In this document: in pieces, positions 9,620-20,643 of the stretch
Layout: each line of letters opens with the position of its first letter
How positions within the stretch are numbered: the stretch's first letter is position 1
Assembly: GCF_009727055.1 (NCBI RefSeq)
Contig: NC_052357.1
Span: forward strand, 10,471,251 to 10,535,250
Direction: 5' to 3'
Origin: Benincasa hispida
Taxonomy: Eukaryota; Streptophyta; Magnoliopsida; Cucurbitales; Cucurbitaceae
DNA: 64,000 nt
Program-made: the position numbers and the translations under genes
The notes under the pieces: generated by a model
Told to the model about the DNA's origin: nothing
Seen by the model: the letters and a program-made list of their open reading frames with translations, nothing else
The model's database searches: none

Positions 9620-10625
9620 ATGAAACATGTTGTGGATTAAGTTAGTTATGATGAATCAACAGTAGTGAAAAACATGTTAGTTATGATGGGTTCCCATTCA
9701 ACTAAGAATTGCTATCACTGGACTTCTGATATCTCCATTAATGTCTGTCACTCTTCCAAATTGAGAGAGGTTAAAATGTGGCACAAGTGGCTTGGTCATA
9801 TGAGTCTATGATCTCTAAGAAAACCTATGAATGTAGAAGTCATTCTTGGGATAGCCTCCTTGCGTGCAGAAGCTGATTCATTTTGAGGAGAATATAAAAC
9901 TGGCAAACAAGTCAAGGCCTCTCACAAGAAAGTGACACAATGCAACACTAGAAAAGTTATGGAGTTACTACATATGGACTTGATGGGTCCCACACAAATT
10001 GAAAGTTTGGGGGGAAAGCAGTATGTATTCGTCTGTGTGGATGATTTTTCTCATTACACATGGGTGAGATTATATCAGAGCAAAATCCGACACCTTCAAG
10101 GTATTTTAGACATTGTGTCTTCAACTTCAATGCGAACAAGAGAAAGATATCATTCGTATTAGAAGTGATCACGGGAAGGAATTTGATGATTTTTGTGCTT
10201 CTGAAGAAATTCTACATGAGTTCTCTACTTCTATAACTCATAAACAGAATGGACTTGTTGAAAGAAAAAATTGCACACTCCAACAAATAGCTCGTGCTAT
10301 GCTTCATGCTAAGAGGATGCCTCTATGCTTTTAGGCTGAAGCCTTAAATACAACTTGTCATATTCACAATCGAGTTTCACTTCGTCCAGGTATTACCAGC
10401 ACGAACTATGAACTTTGGAAAGGAAGGAAACTCAATGTGAAGTATTTCTATGTTTTTGGTAGTACATGTTATATCCTAGCTGATAAAAGGAAGTGAGACT
10501 CTAAATCAGATAAGAGGATCTTCCTCGGGTACTTATCCAACAACAGATCCTATAGGGTTTTTAATAAGCAAACACATACCGTCATGGAGTCAATAAACCC
10601 TGTGGTAAATGAATTAACGCCAACT
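9620..10625 (+). pseudogene. copia A integrase, broken (protease largely missing)
   Basis: Gag is followed quickly by the GAG-pre-integrase motif MWHKWLGHMSL near 9777, so most of the protease is absent. The catalytic core is recognisable: LLHMDLMGPTQ (first Asp, near 9970), IRSDHGKEFDDF (second Asp, near 10160) and THKQNGLVERKN (Glu, near 10240). C-terminal motifs follow: RIFLGYLSNNRSYRVFN near 10515. Integrase would insert the cDNA into nuclear DNA. Frameshifts (about 10110) and stops (10334, 10495) inactivate it. A 23-bp direct repeat (9587 and 9649) flanks the damaged gag-integrase junction. Confidence 0.85.
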
Positions 10626-10889
10626 TTAGAAAGTAATGATGATGATGAAGGCCAGATATTTCCAAATACTGAAAAAATTAGTTAAAGGTGAAACCTCAGA
10701 ATCGTCTTGTGACTCTACTAATGCTCCTAGAATTGTTAGCGACATTCCATCACTTGCAGCCACATAGGTTGATGAGTCAGACAATAGTGAAAAACCTACT
10801 CCTTCCATTAGAATATAGAAGGCCCATCCTTCTAGTTACATAATTGGGAACCTAAATTCAGAGATTACTACTCGAAAGAAGGACATAGT

Positions 10890-12213
10890 TGACTACTTGA
10901 AAATGATTGTGAATGTTTTTTTTACATCACCAGTGGAACCCAAGAATGTGAATGAAGCCTTGAAAAATGAGTTATGGATCAATGCCATGCAGGAAGAACT
11001 AGAATAGTTTGCTAGAAACCAAGTGTGGACTCTTGTTCCACACCCAGAGAATGTAAATGTAATCGACACTAAGTGGACGTTCAAGAATAAATCTGATGAA
11101 AATGGAGTAGTGACTAGAAATAAAGTCAGGCTGGTTGTTGAAGGCTATACTCAAATAGAGGGAGTTTATTTCCATGAGACCTTTGCTTCCATTGCACAGT
11201 TGGAAGCTATTTGTCTCCTTTTAGGAATCTCATGTTTGCTCAAATTAAAATTGTTCCAAATGGATGTCAAGAATGTGTTCTTAAGTGGGTATTTAAACAA
11301 AGAAGTTTTGTTTCACAACCTAAACGGTTTGTTGAACAATCCAGTTCTCGATATGTGTACAGATTTAAGAAAGCACTTTATGGTCTAAAGCAAGCACCAC
11401 GAGCCTGGTAAGATAGACTAGCAGTTTTCTTAATTAAGTATGGGTATACTCGTGGAGGAAAAGACAAGACCTTATTTGTAAAAAGGGTTGCTCAAGATTT
11501 CATAATTGCCCAAATCTACATCGATCAGATCAATTTTTGGGGAATGACTCTAAGTATGGTAGATGCTTTTTTTGATCAAATGAAAGGTGAGTTCGAAATG
11601 AGTATGATGGGATAATTCACATACATCTTTGGCTTACAGATCAAGCAAATGGAAGAGTGGATTTTCCTATCTCAGAAGAAGTATGCTAGAAATATCATGA
11701 GAAAATTTGGGCTTGATAAGGCTCAACCCAACCGTACTATAGCTACTGCTTATGCCAAAGCCACTCAAGTCGCTAAAGTTGAACGTACTGATGGGAGTCT
11801 TTATAGAAGTATGATAAGGAGCTTGTTGTATCTAATAACTAGTTGTCCTAACATTACTTTTGCCATGGGTGTCTGTGCCCGATATTAATCCAACCCAAGA
11901 ACCAATCATTTGACCTACATGAAGAGAATCCTAAAATATGTGCATGGTACGATTGATTATGGTATTTTGTACACTTTTGATACAAATCCTATTCTAGTGG
12001 GGTATTACGATGCTGACTGGGCTGGGTATACTGAAGATAGAAAAAGTACATCAGGTGGATGTTTTTTCTTATAGGAATAATGTTATCTCATGGTTCGGTA
12101 AGAAGTAGAATTGTGTATCCCTATCTATTGTTGAAGCAGAATATGTTAGAGCGAGTACTAGTTGCGCTTAATTAGTCTGGATGAAAGAAATGCTAGTTGA
12201 GTATAATGTGTTC
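10890..12213 (+). pseudogene. copia A reverse transcriptase and RNase H (first part)
   Basis: RT motifs in order: TLVPHPENVNVIDTKWTFK (11026), KVRLVVEGYTQIEG (11125), LFQMDVKNVFLSGYL (11250), KKALYGLKQAPRAW (11368), then YIDQINFWGM (11518) where copia has YVDD, so the second catalytic Asp is lost. LGLQIKQ-like and SLYRSMIRSLLYL blocks follow, then the RNase H start DADWAGYTEDRKSTSGG (12011). The frame breaks repeatedly. It is cut at 12213 by the nested Athila and resumes at 22646. Confidence 0.88.
12209..12213. repeat. target-site duplication TGTTC, left copy
   Basis: TGTTC lies just left of the Athila B end. The other copy is at 22641-22645, where the interrupted copia RNase H resumes. Confidence 0.9.
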
Positions 12214-14060
12214 TGATGACGAAAATTTAAAATGTTCTTTATAAAGCATGCATTTTGATGATAGATGAAATGAATGATTCAAGTTCATATCCTCGGCAAC
12301 GGCGCCATAAACTTGTAATAATAAATTTGTTATTATATATTTATCTTTTGCATTGTTTATGAATGTGATGATGCTCTATGCGCTCAAGTGCTTTTGCGAT
12401 AAAGATATTATTACGATACTACGTTCTAGGTGTATGCGTTGATAATAATATGGTTTGTAGTTTGCGATGATGTAGTGCATGTCACAAGTTTCCTTGCGCT
12501 GGAACCAAGTATAATTCAAACGCAAGTTTCTCAGAATAACCTGAGGTCGAACATAGGGATTGCTGTTGTTTAGATGCGATACTACTGTGGTAAATGCGAC
12601 CGGTTATCATAAAGAATAAAGAATTGTTGGTTTGTGCAGAAATGTAAATTGCGCTGAAAATAAATTGTGATAGTAAGTAAATGACTAAACTACTAATTTA
12701 TAGGGTGAGGACTGGCTGTGAAGTTGTACAAAAGAATCTAATGAATGCGGTGGCAAGTCTTGTGAATGAATCAGAAAAAGAATGAGTTGAAGGAAAAGAC
12801 ATCGCAAGTTCGCCAATCTTGTTAAGGACGCAACTAAGGTTCCGCTTTCCCTTGGCGTACACCTTTCAGTGATCGGCCATGTTCCCATATGTCTATGGTG
12901 AAAATACTTCTCGCTTTAGTTAACGCATTCTTCCAACCTTCTCTTGATAAGAAGAATAACATCTTTACTTCTGCTCTCACAAGTGAAGATGCCATCGAGC
13001 ATGCTTTAGCTAAACTTAGCTAATTACCTTAACAAGGATTAACTCACTTGCTTAATCCTTCCCCTTTACCCAAGGGATTAAGAACACATGATAGAGAAAA
13101 TGGATGATAAGTGTGTGGAAAGGAACAGAGAGATGATAATGATGACGATAATGATATTTAATTCTAAGGATCAACATTTGATACATGATTGTGAATGAAA
13201 GATTAAAGAGGATGAACACAGTAGATGAATGAAAGAATAGAAACAAATATAGAAAGAGTGTCAATGTCTTGACACAGGTCCCAATCGGAGACGTTGTGCT
13301 TGCCGGCGTGTGGATGAAGTGGAGTGGAAAGCTTCCCTCTCAGGCTTGCTTTCCAGATCGAAGTGACCTCTTGCACAGAGCTTCTGATTTGGGAATGGGA
13401 AGAATTTCTTGCTCGGAGACTCACCTTTCAGCCTTGTCTCGTCGTTCTCTCGGATTTTTTCTGTAAAGTCTCTTCAGACCAGCCTCCTTTGCAATGAATT
13501 CAAGGAAGCTATTTATAGATCTCGGCTCTTGTATTTGTGGTCCCACTTTGTAATTCTGATAATTCCTGCCACGGCGTAGTGGAAATGTCCGCTCTGCTCC
13601 ACGATCAATTGTCAGAATCGTACAATAGAAAACTGTACACGTCAGAATTGCCTGCGAATGCATTGCTCTTCACATCTTCAATCGATCGCCGCATGTGATG
13701 TAGTTGTTTTGATTACCGCATGCGGTGGAAATGCATTGATCGCTAGAATCCATAATCAATCGTCGCATGTGCTGCATTTGCGTTGATCTTTCTTCGTTCT
13801 TGATCGATTGTCGCATGCGATGTAGATGCATTGTACATTTTGTCCTTGAGTAATTAACGCATGCAGTGACCTATTTCCTGCAAAACAGAGACTTGGACAT
13901 TCTATTTCGCATTGCAATGGGGTTAGTGGGTATGTTTACGACATTTCATAATTTTCGCATTTCTCAGCCAATTCTTATACTATCGACGCAACTTTTCCTT
14001 CTTTTTGCCGCAATATCTAAGTAAAACAGCATAAATAACTTGTATTTCTATAAGTTATCA
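12214..14060 (-). repeat. 3' LTR of Athila B with an internal primer-site copy
   Basis: On the minus strand the LTR starts TGATAACTTATAGAAATACA at 14060, has a TATTTATAG near 13511 (minus TATA box), and reaches an LTR-like end at 12314. Then come AGTTTA, an 18-nt primer site (12307-12290), about 60 bp of other sequence, and a second LTR end (ATTTTCGTCATCA) at 12214 next to the target duplication. The 5' LTR counterpart ends ATTTTAGTCATCA at 20644. The outer 100 bp are therefore an extra primer site plus a second LTR terminus. Confidence 0.82.
12290..12307 (-). other. primer-binding-site copy inside the 3' LTR end
   Basis: The minus strand reads TGGCGCCGTTGCCGAGGA, one mismatch from the canonical tRNA-Asp site and better preserved than the element's own 5' site at 20620-20637. 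It does not belong at a 3' LTR end. Confidence 0.88.
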
Positions 14061-15094
14061 CACCCCAAAATTTAGATATATGCTTGTTCTTAAGCATATC
14101 TTCAACTAAGGCAATTTCACTTAATTCCTATCCTAACTTTGTGTCGATCAGCTACTCTGAATGCTCCACCTCTACAAAATTACTCAACAACGCAAATTCC
14201 TTCTATCCTTTAACATTTCATTGCATGCTCTACTTTATTCTTATCTATAACAAACCTCTACCCAAAATTTCCTTCTAGTTTTGAGAAGAATGTTTACCTC
14301 TTCTTGCAGAAACAACTAGGTGTGTCTTTATGCGTCATTATTACAGACTGTTGATCATGGTTACATGCGAGCATCCAACTTCGATTGTGTACCAATCTCA
14401 ACTTCAACTCTTGATCCTCAACCATGTTTTACTTTTGCTGGTCAGAGGAGTTCTCTTTTATTCTTCTTTTCTCTCTTTTTTTTTTGTCTTTTCATATTGC
14501 GTTGCTCCTGGAAACCTACCTTTGTTTTGGCTTGCTCCCATGGGTGAAATGCGAACATCCAACTACAAGCAGGTCCCTTTCACGACTTAACTCTTATCAT
14601 GTTGGGTTTTCCCTTGCACTGACAATGGAGTTTTTATGAATTTATTATTATTATTATTATTATTATTTTGTAATAATGAACACATTTGCTGATTATGACC
14701 GCATCCGCTTGATCACATATGCTCAGACCTTCCCCACCCCCAAATTTAGAGATGCGCAAGGTTCTCATTACGTTGTTTTGGATAGAAAAGACAAAACACT
14801 TAGTCAAAAATTTTGAAAAGAAGGTTTGGCCAGAGTCTTGTAATAGAAAATGTAAAGCAGAACTATTGCTATGAATTGTCTAAGTGTTAGTCAGAAAGTG
14901 CAATGTATAAAAAATATTGCTAAGGATATGCATACTACTCATCATGGCAACGCAATTTAACAACGCAAAATAGAAGACAAGAATTACCGCAATAATTGAC
15001 AAAGGATGATAAGTAAAGAGGCTAACGCATATGGAAAGAATCATTACTCAGTTGTATAAAATTTAACTAAGTATACAAAGAATTACAATCATCG
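14061..15094 (-). other. Athila B 3' untranslated region and polypurine tracts
   Basis: Directly upstream (minus) of the 3' LTR lies CTAAATTTTGGGGTG (14061-14075), the polypurine tract that primes plus-strand DNA. A similar TCTAAATTTGGGGGTG lies at 14734-14750 and another at 15219-15235, at the end of ORF3. A TTA microsatellite occupies about 14640-14670. No coding sequence is evident here. Confidence 0.7.
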
Positions 15095-18003
15095 CTACAC
15101 AAAATCTTCGCATGTACAAAGAATGCAAGGTATAACTTCTATATACACAAAAAAAAAAATACAATGAAAGAATGAATGGTCGCAAACGAAAAATTGCAGA
15201 ATTTGCAGAGAAGGTGGCACACCCCCAAATTTAGAGTTGCGGTGGGGATCTTGAGGAGGATTTTGCAGAGGAACTGGAGGCGTTTCTTCAAAATGCAGAG
15301 GTTGCTGGATATGGGGAGGCACCATGGGACCATGTAAGTATGATGTCAAGAAGTTAAAGTATTCATGGTTGCTCTCTGCCATTTGTCTCTGGTTTAGGTG
15401 GATGGTGAAGATATTGTGTTGAATATTATTCAACACCTACCACGTCATCGCATGACTGCATTGCAACTTTGCGTGGCTCTCTTGTAACTCTGTTATTCTC
15501 TGGCGGAAGAAATTTTGTTGTTGAGAGAGAAGGGACCGCATCTCTGCTAGGTCAGCAGCAAGGGTTGCGATGGTGGGATGCGCCTGCGATGTTTCACCAG
15601 CAACGATTTGAGGTTGAGCGAAAGTGACTTCTTCCAAACCGTGTGGGTCGTCAATATGCAGCGATGGAGGTGAAAAGTGAGGTGGAGATGGATGGGGCGA
15701 AGATGTTGCTGGGGATGTAGTGTCTGAATCGGGAGCGAGAAAGAGATTGGTGAAGCGTTCAGGAAGTGGGGAAAGGGGTTCCATTGGAGGGCTTGGAGGG
15801 CGAATGATTAAGGGTAAGGGGTCCAAGGGTATTTGGTCTTGCGGTGATTGATCTTGGACTTTTTCCTTCCCTTTGTCATTTTTGCGCTGCTTCTTTGGCT
15901 TGGGTTGTTGTGGCGCATTTAGATCTATGGGGGGTTGTTTGGGTGGAAGCTCGGGGCAGTGTGAGGAGTCCTTGAGAAGCATTCTCAGGATCTTCGTATG
16001 AATGAGATCGTGGACATCTGGTATGGGCTCCTCATCAATGCCTACACCTACAAAGAGGCATAAGCTCAAAATCGTCCATGGGAAGTAGTATTGGCCTCTC
16101 ACACGGCCTACAAAGCCTCGAATCTACTTCGCAATCAACTGGCCTAGGTCAATCAAAATGTTGCGCGCTATACAATATGCGTTCATCACTCGATCCCTTG
16201 AAACTTTTTTATCATGTGATGTTGGGATGAGTCGTCATTTCACCAAGTAAACCCAAAGTCGCGCCTTTGGAAGCAGCTTTTTGGACGCAAGGGTCTTAAT
16301 GCCAGTCAAAGATACCGACCACTGTGTGCTCTATTGCATTAATACTCTCAGCGCATCCTCCATTTGTGTTTCATCGGGATCATCAATTATCTTGTTACCC
16401 AGTGCATCCGGGATGTCCTTCATCTTATACAGTTCGTTGATGTCCTTTGTGCTGAATGGCACTGTCCACCCTTTCATGATCACCGCATCTTCGGTGTCAT
16501 GGAGCTGGCCATGATAAAAGGCCCTCACTACTGTAGGAATAATGATGGATGGGCATTGGCAGAAAGTCTCCCACCCATGCTCCAACACAACATTTGTAAT
16601 CAAATCTGGTAGTGGCATTGACGCAGGAAAGAAACCCATCTCCATCATCATATCATCGTTTTCCTTCTTTATTGATGGGCGCCTCCTGGTCGACGCAAGC
16701 TTGATGCTTCCAACTTTTGCCTTGCCCTTATCTTGAGCCAATGCAAGGCGGGACTGTTGTCTGTTTGCGTTCCCGTTCCTTGCCCTGCTCTTCTTCTTTC
16801 TTTTTCCACTTCGCAACTTCTTTTTTTTTGTTCTCTCTTATGCGCTGCACATTGGCCTTGCGCCGTTTCTTCTTCTCCTCCTTCTTTTTTTCTTCCTTTT
16901 CTTCTTTTCTCATCTATTTTTTTCTTCCTCTTCTTCTTCTCTCATCTCTTTTTCAAACTGTTCCGAGGCAAGCAATATGTGTTGCTCATCTTCGAGCCTT
17001 CTACTTTCTTCTTCTGCCAATAAAGCATTGTTACGGCGCACCTCCTCATCATGGAGTTTTCTTGCCAAATCTCCAGATGCGATGATTTGGTGCCCACGTA
17101 ACATTCTTTCTTGTTTCTCCTCTTCTTCTCTTCTCCTTTTCTTCTGCTACGCGTTGCCAAAATTGTGGGTCACTTGTTGACCCTTGCGGCGCATTCTCCT
17201 TGCGACGTCGCATCAGAGGGGTAATGTCCGGATCTTCTCTATCCTCAGTCGCAACCATTCTTATATGCGTTGATGACACTTGGGGTTGTGCTGATTCTTT
17301 TTCTTATGGTGACACCCCTTCTTCCACCTTTGCGGTGGTGGATTCTCCATCGAAATCTGGGCTTTCCGCCCTCTTCCTCTTCTCTTCCTTCTTCAGGCGC
17401 TTATCTTCTCGCCTACGCTGTCTTTTCTCACTCGTTTTCTTTTCTTTCTTCTCCTTCTTTGGCCGGGCATCTTCATCTCCTTCTACCCGCTTCTCCTTGT
17501 TTTTTCTCTACTTCTTCCCTTCTGTCGTCTACGGCTGCTTCTTCGCTCCCACCTCTTCCAAAACGACCCTGATGGGTCCCTCATAGGAGTTTGTTGGAAC
17601 AGTCTCCTTAGGATCCGCAACGGCCAGGGCGCTTCTCCGTGAAGCTTCTGCCATCTCCTCCTCCGAAGGCAGAGGCTGATTTACAACTCCGGCTTTAGGT
17701 AGCCCCCCCTCTCTCCATGTTGCTTAAAATGCTCCCAAATACTTCTTTGTCATCTCTTCTTTTCTTCTCACTTTCTGATGACGATATTAGGAGTGGGGCA
17801 CTCTCCATGCTCGGCCCCTCTCGGATTGGGAGTGGTTTGGCTACAGAGGGTTTTCGCCGCAGTTTTTCTGCAATTCTTTGGATAGACTTGGGTTGGGTGG
17901 CGAGGCGGTGGCTAGCTGCGAGGAATGCCGCCTCCCGTGCGATGACGAGTGCTTGGGAAGGTGATGAAGGTAGGGAAGATGAATGAGAGGATTGCTCGGC
18001 CAT
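15095..18003 (-). pseudogene. Athila B envelope-like ORF3, broken
   Basis: Minus-strand pieces in order: a Ser/Pro-rich start (MAEQSSHSSSLPSSPSQALV, 18003); a Lys/Glu/Arg-rich coiled-coil stretch (17280-16730); a conserved globular part (MEMGFFPASMPLP, VVRAFYHGQL, DINELYKMKDIPDALGNKI, 16816-16331); MRGQYYFPWTILSLC (16102); a Pro-rich region; and a coiled coil (LAADLAEMRSLLSQQQNFF, near 15530). The globular blocks match 62500-63180 of the plus-strand Athila D. This is the third ORF of Athila elements, often annotated as envelope-like or as a 'putative plant transposon protein'. Its true role is unknown. I see no obvious signal peptide or membrane segment. At least three frameshifts break it. 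Confidence 0.78.
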
Positions 18004-18665
18004 GGTCTCGGTTGAGTGATAGAGTTGGAAAATTTTTAGGACTGAGGAAGGAATTTTGAAGGTCTGGTATGCAGAGAGGATTCTTAAGGTTTCTTTTCGC
18101 TAGAGACTCAAATAAACTTCCTCAATTGAAGGAGGGGGAGATTTATAGTTTGGGCCTTGATGGACCCAACGCAAACTCTGCGTGGCAGGCTTCGAGATGC
18201 TCAAAAAGCCTGCCCGCCGCACTAATCGCACTTATGAATTAGCAGAAAAGGACGTCCATTCGTCTGCTAAGTCATTATTTCCTTGGAAGATTTAACGATT
18301 TGATTACTCTTTCACAAAAAGATTTTATCTTTTGTATTTTATTCGGAGGGGCCCAATGTTAAAGATTAATGTAATGCATCCGTTATCGCAAATGCATATT
18401 TGCGGAGGATGGGCAACAACGCACGCATTAGCGCAACACACCCCTCAACTCAGCGCATTTTTAGAGGATGGGCGAACGATATTTCTACCAGAACAACATT
18501 ATCTCGACATAGTGCGTTTTTGTTGGGGACGAGCGTAGAATACATAAGTGCACAACACAGCCCTCAACGTAATGCATTTGTGTAAGATGAACGCAAAGTG
18601 TATCTTATCAACACAAGATACACCCGTCATCGCAATGCAGACCAGATGTTTTATTTTATTTTTTA

Positions 18666-18700
<35 letters not shown>

Positions 18701-19080
18701 AATATTCATTATAATTCATCAACAACGCAATTTGATAAGACTTTGCGGTGCTCACTTTCTTTTTAATAAATCATTCACAGCAATTTAGGAACAACGCAAT
18801 CTAAGGCAGGAGAGTAAATAAATTGAACTAGCCATGGAATTAACGCAACTTGAATTAAAGTAGAAGTAATTTCGGAAAGCAGTAAAGGCTAATTTAGGAA
18901 AGCGATAAACTGAATTGAATAACGCAATAACAAAGCAATAAACTAATGTACGAAAGCAGTAAAGAAAGTATTAAAGAAAGCGATAAAGATAGATGTAGGG
19001 ATGCTGATTGAAAGACAAATCTTCATGATTACGGCAATCCGCATCCCCATAGGCGGTTAGACTTGCCTGCACAATGTCAT
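18004..19080 (-). other. Athila B non-coding spacer replacing pol
   Basis: About 1.1 kb lie between ORF3 and the gag end, where an autonomous element has roughly 4 kb of pol. I see no protease, RT or integrase motif. 18350-18650 holds degenerate repeats around GAGGATGGGCAAC and CAACACACCCCTCAAC. A TTA microsatellite lies near 18670-18700. Confidence 0.65.
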
Positions 19081-20524
19081 CACGGACATTGTTCCTTCCC
19101 ATGAGATCCCGGGGCTTGTGAATTACTTGGCAGCGTTCTCGGTGTTCAATAGCGAAGCTCGGCTGCCAGTTGCCCTACTTAGACCTTCAAGTTCCTTATA
19201 GAACTGCGACTGCATGACTACATCATTTTTCTCAATGTATTGTTTTAGCAGGGCTTTCAAGGATGACGAATTTACAGAGGTGTTTGATGTGGACGGTTGG
19301 TTATGTGGTTGCCGTTGGTGACTCTGATTCTAATTTTGGTGAAAAGCTGGAGGATTCCCTGAATTGTTGTTCTAATGATTCCTCTGGCCTCCTTGGTCAT
19401 TGTTACCGCCCCAACTGAAGTTAGGGTGATTCCACCAACCTAGATTATAAGTGTTGCTATAAGGGTTGTATTGGATGGCAAACACTGATTGCGGGTTCGA
19501 TGGGCACATCTCTGCAGCATGACCCACTCCGCATTGTGTACAGCTGATTGCTGCCACTTGTGCATTGGGTTGCTGAGAGAGGGTATCTTGTTTAATTTCC
19601 ATCGTTTGGAGGAGAGAGGTCACTGCGGCCATTTGCAGCCAAGGTTGTCATTGTATCCACTGGTACAATGGCATTTTCAGTTCTTCTTCTCTCGGGGCCT
19701 CTTCCCCCATACCCGTCGTCCACCCAATCATCAGTGTTTCGCGAAATGCGATCCAGGATGACCTTGGCTTCAGTGTAGGTCTTATCCATAAATCCTCCCA
19801 CTGCGGAGGCATCAGCAACAACTTGGTTGATCGGTTCAAGCCATTATAGAAGGTCTCCATCAGAACGCAATGGGAATCTCGATATGCGGACAATTCTTCA
19901 TCAATCTTCTGAAACGAACCCAGGCAGTGCTTAGAGTCTCATTCTTCATCTGCTCGAAATTTAACACATCCCGTTGACGGCTGGAGGGAAGAACTTCTTC
20001 ATGAACCGTTTCACCAACTGATCCTATGATATGATTTCGTTTGGCTCCAACGAATGAGCCCACCTCTTTTCCTCATCCCTCAGTGTGTATAGGAAGAGGT
20101 ACAGTCTAATTCCCTCAGGAGTAACGCCAGGAATGGAAAAAGTGTTGCACATCTCCACAAAACTGGTCAGATGGGCGTGTGGGTCTTCACCTTGCATACC
20201 TCCGAACTGCCCCGCGTTTTTTATCATCTGGAGCATGATCGACTTAATTTCAAAACATGCATTCTCCTCAACCATTGGTCTTAAGATTTCGGGCGAGAAG
20301 TCGTAAAGTTTCAGCGCCGTATAATTTCTCATAGGGATGTTGTGGTCGGTAGCAAGAAAGACATGATCTTGCGCTGGCCGATTTGCCCCTTGATTCCCTT
20401 CGGACCTCTCATTATTAGCCATGTTTGCTCTTCTTCGCCTAATTTCGTTCTGGCATGCCCTTGCGCGAAAAGTACGCTCGATCTCTGAGTCAACTTCAGA
20501 TTCTGGATCAGTTCCAGTACTCAT
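19081..20524 (-). pseudogene. Athila B gag, frameshifted
   Basis: The start at 20524 reads MSTGTDPESEVDSEIERTFR. Conserved blocks follow: LKLYDFSPEILRPMVE, GQFGGMQGEDPHAHLTSF, IRLYLFLYTLRDEEKRWAHS (20500-20030), then in shifted frames WVRFRRLMKNCPH and METFYNGLNRSTKLL (20060-19650), then a zinc-knuckle-like CTQCGVGHAAEMCP (CX2CX3HX4C, near 19530), and finally LKALLKQYIEKNDVVMQSQ near 19240. It is the capsid-nucleocapsid protein of an Athila element. At least two frameshifts separate the pieces. Readable sequence ends near 19080, just where pol should begin. Confidence 0.87.
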
Positions 20525-20619
20525 AAACCATCAGCCTGCTCTTCGCGATAAACAAACAGTACAACAGAGATCTGTCCTGCAAAATACCACAAAAGTATTC
20601 AACACCAAACCATTACCAA

Positions 20620-20637
20620 TCCTCGACAACGGCACCA
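20620..20637 (-). other. primer-binding site of Athila B
   Basis: The minus strand reads TGGTGCCGTTGTCGAGGA, a tRNA-Asp-type site with substitutions. It lies 6 nt (AGTTTA) after the 5' LTR end at 20644. Confidence 0.88.
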
Positions 20638-20643
20638 TAAACT

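Noticed and set aside
12685..13663. Several open frames of 65-80 codons in the Athila B 3' LTR
   Set aside because: They lie in LTR sequence, are not consistently kept in the matching LTR at 20644-22640, and have no protein features.
16717..17586. Plus-strand Ser/Phe/Leu-rich open frames as secreted or membrane proteins
   Set aside because: They are the antisense of the Lys/Glu-rich coiled-coil part of Athila B ORF3.
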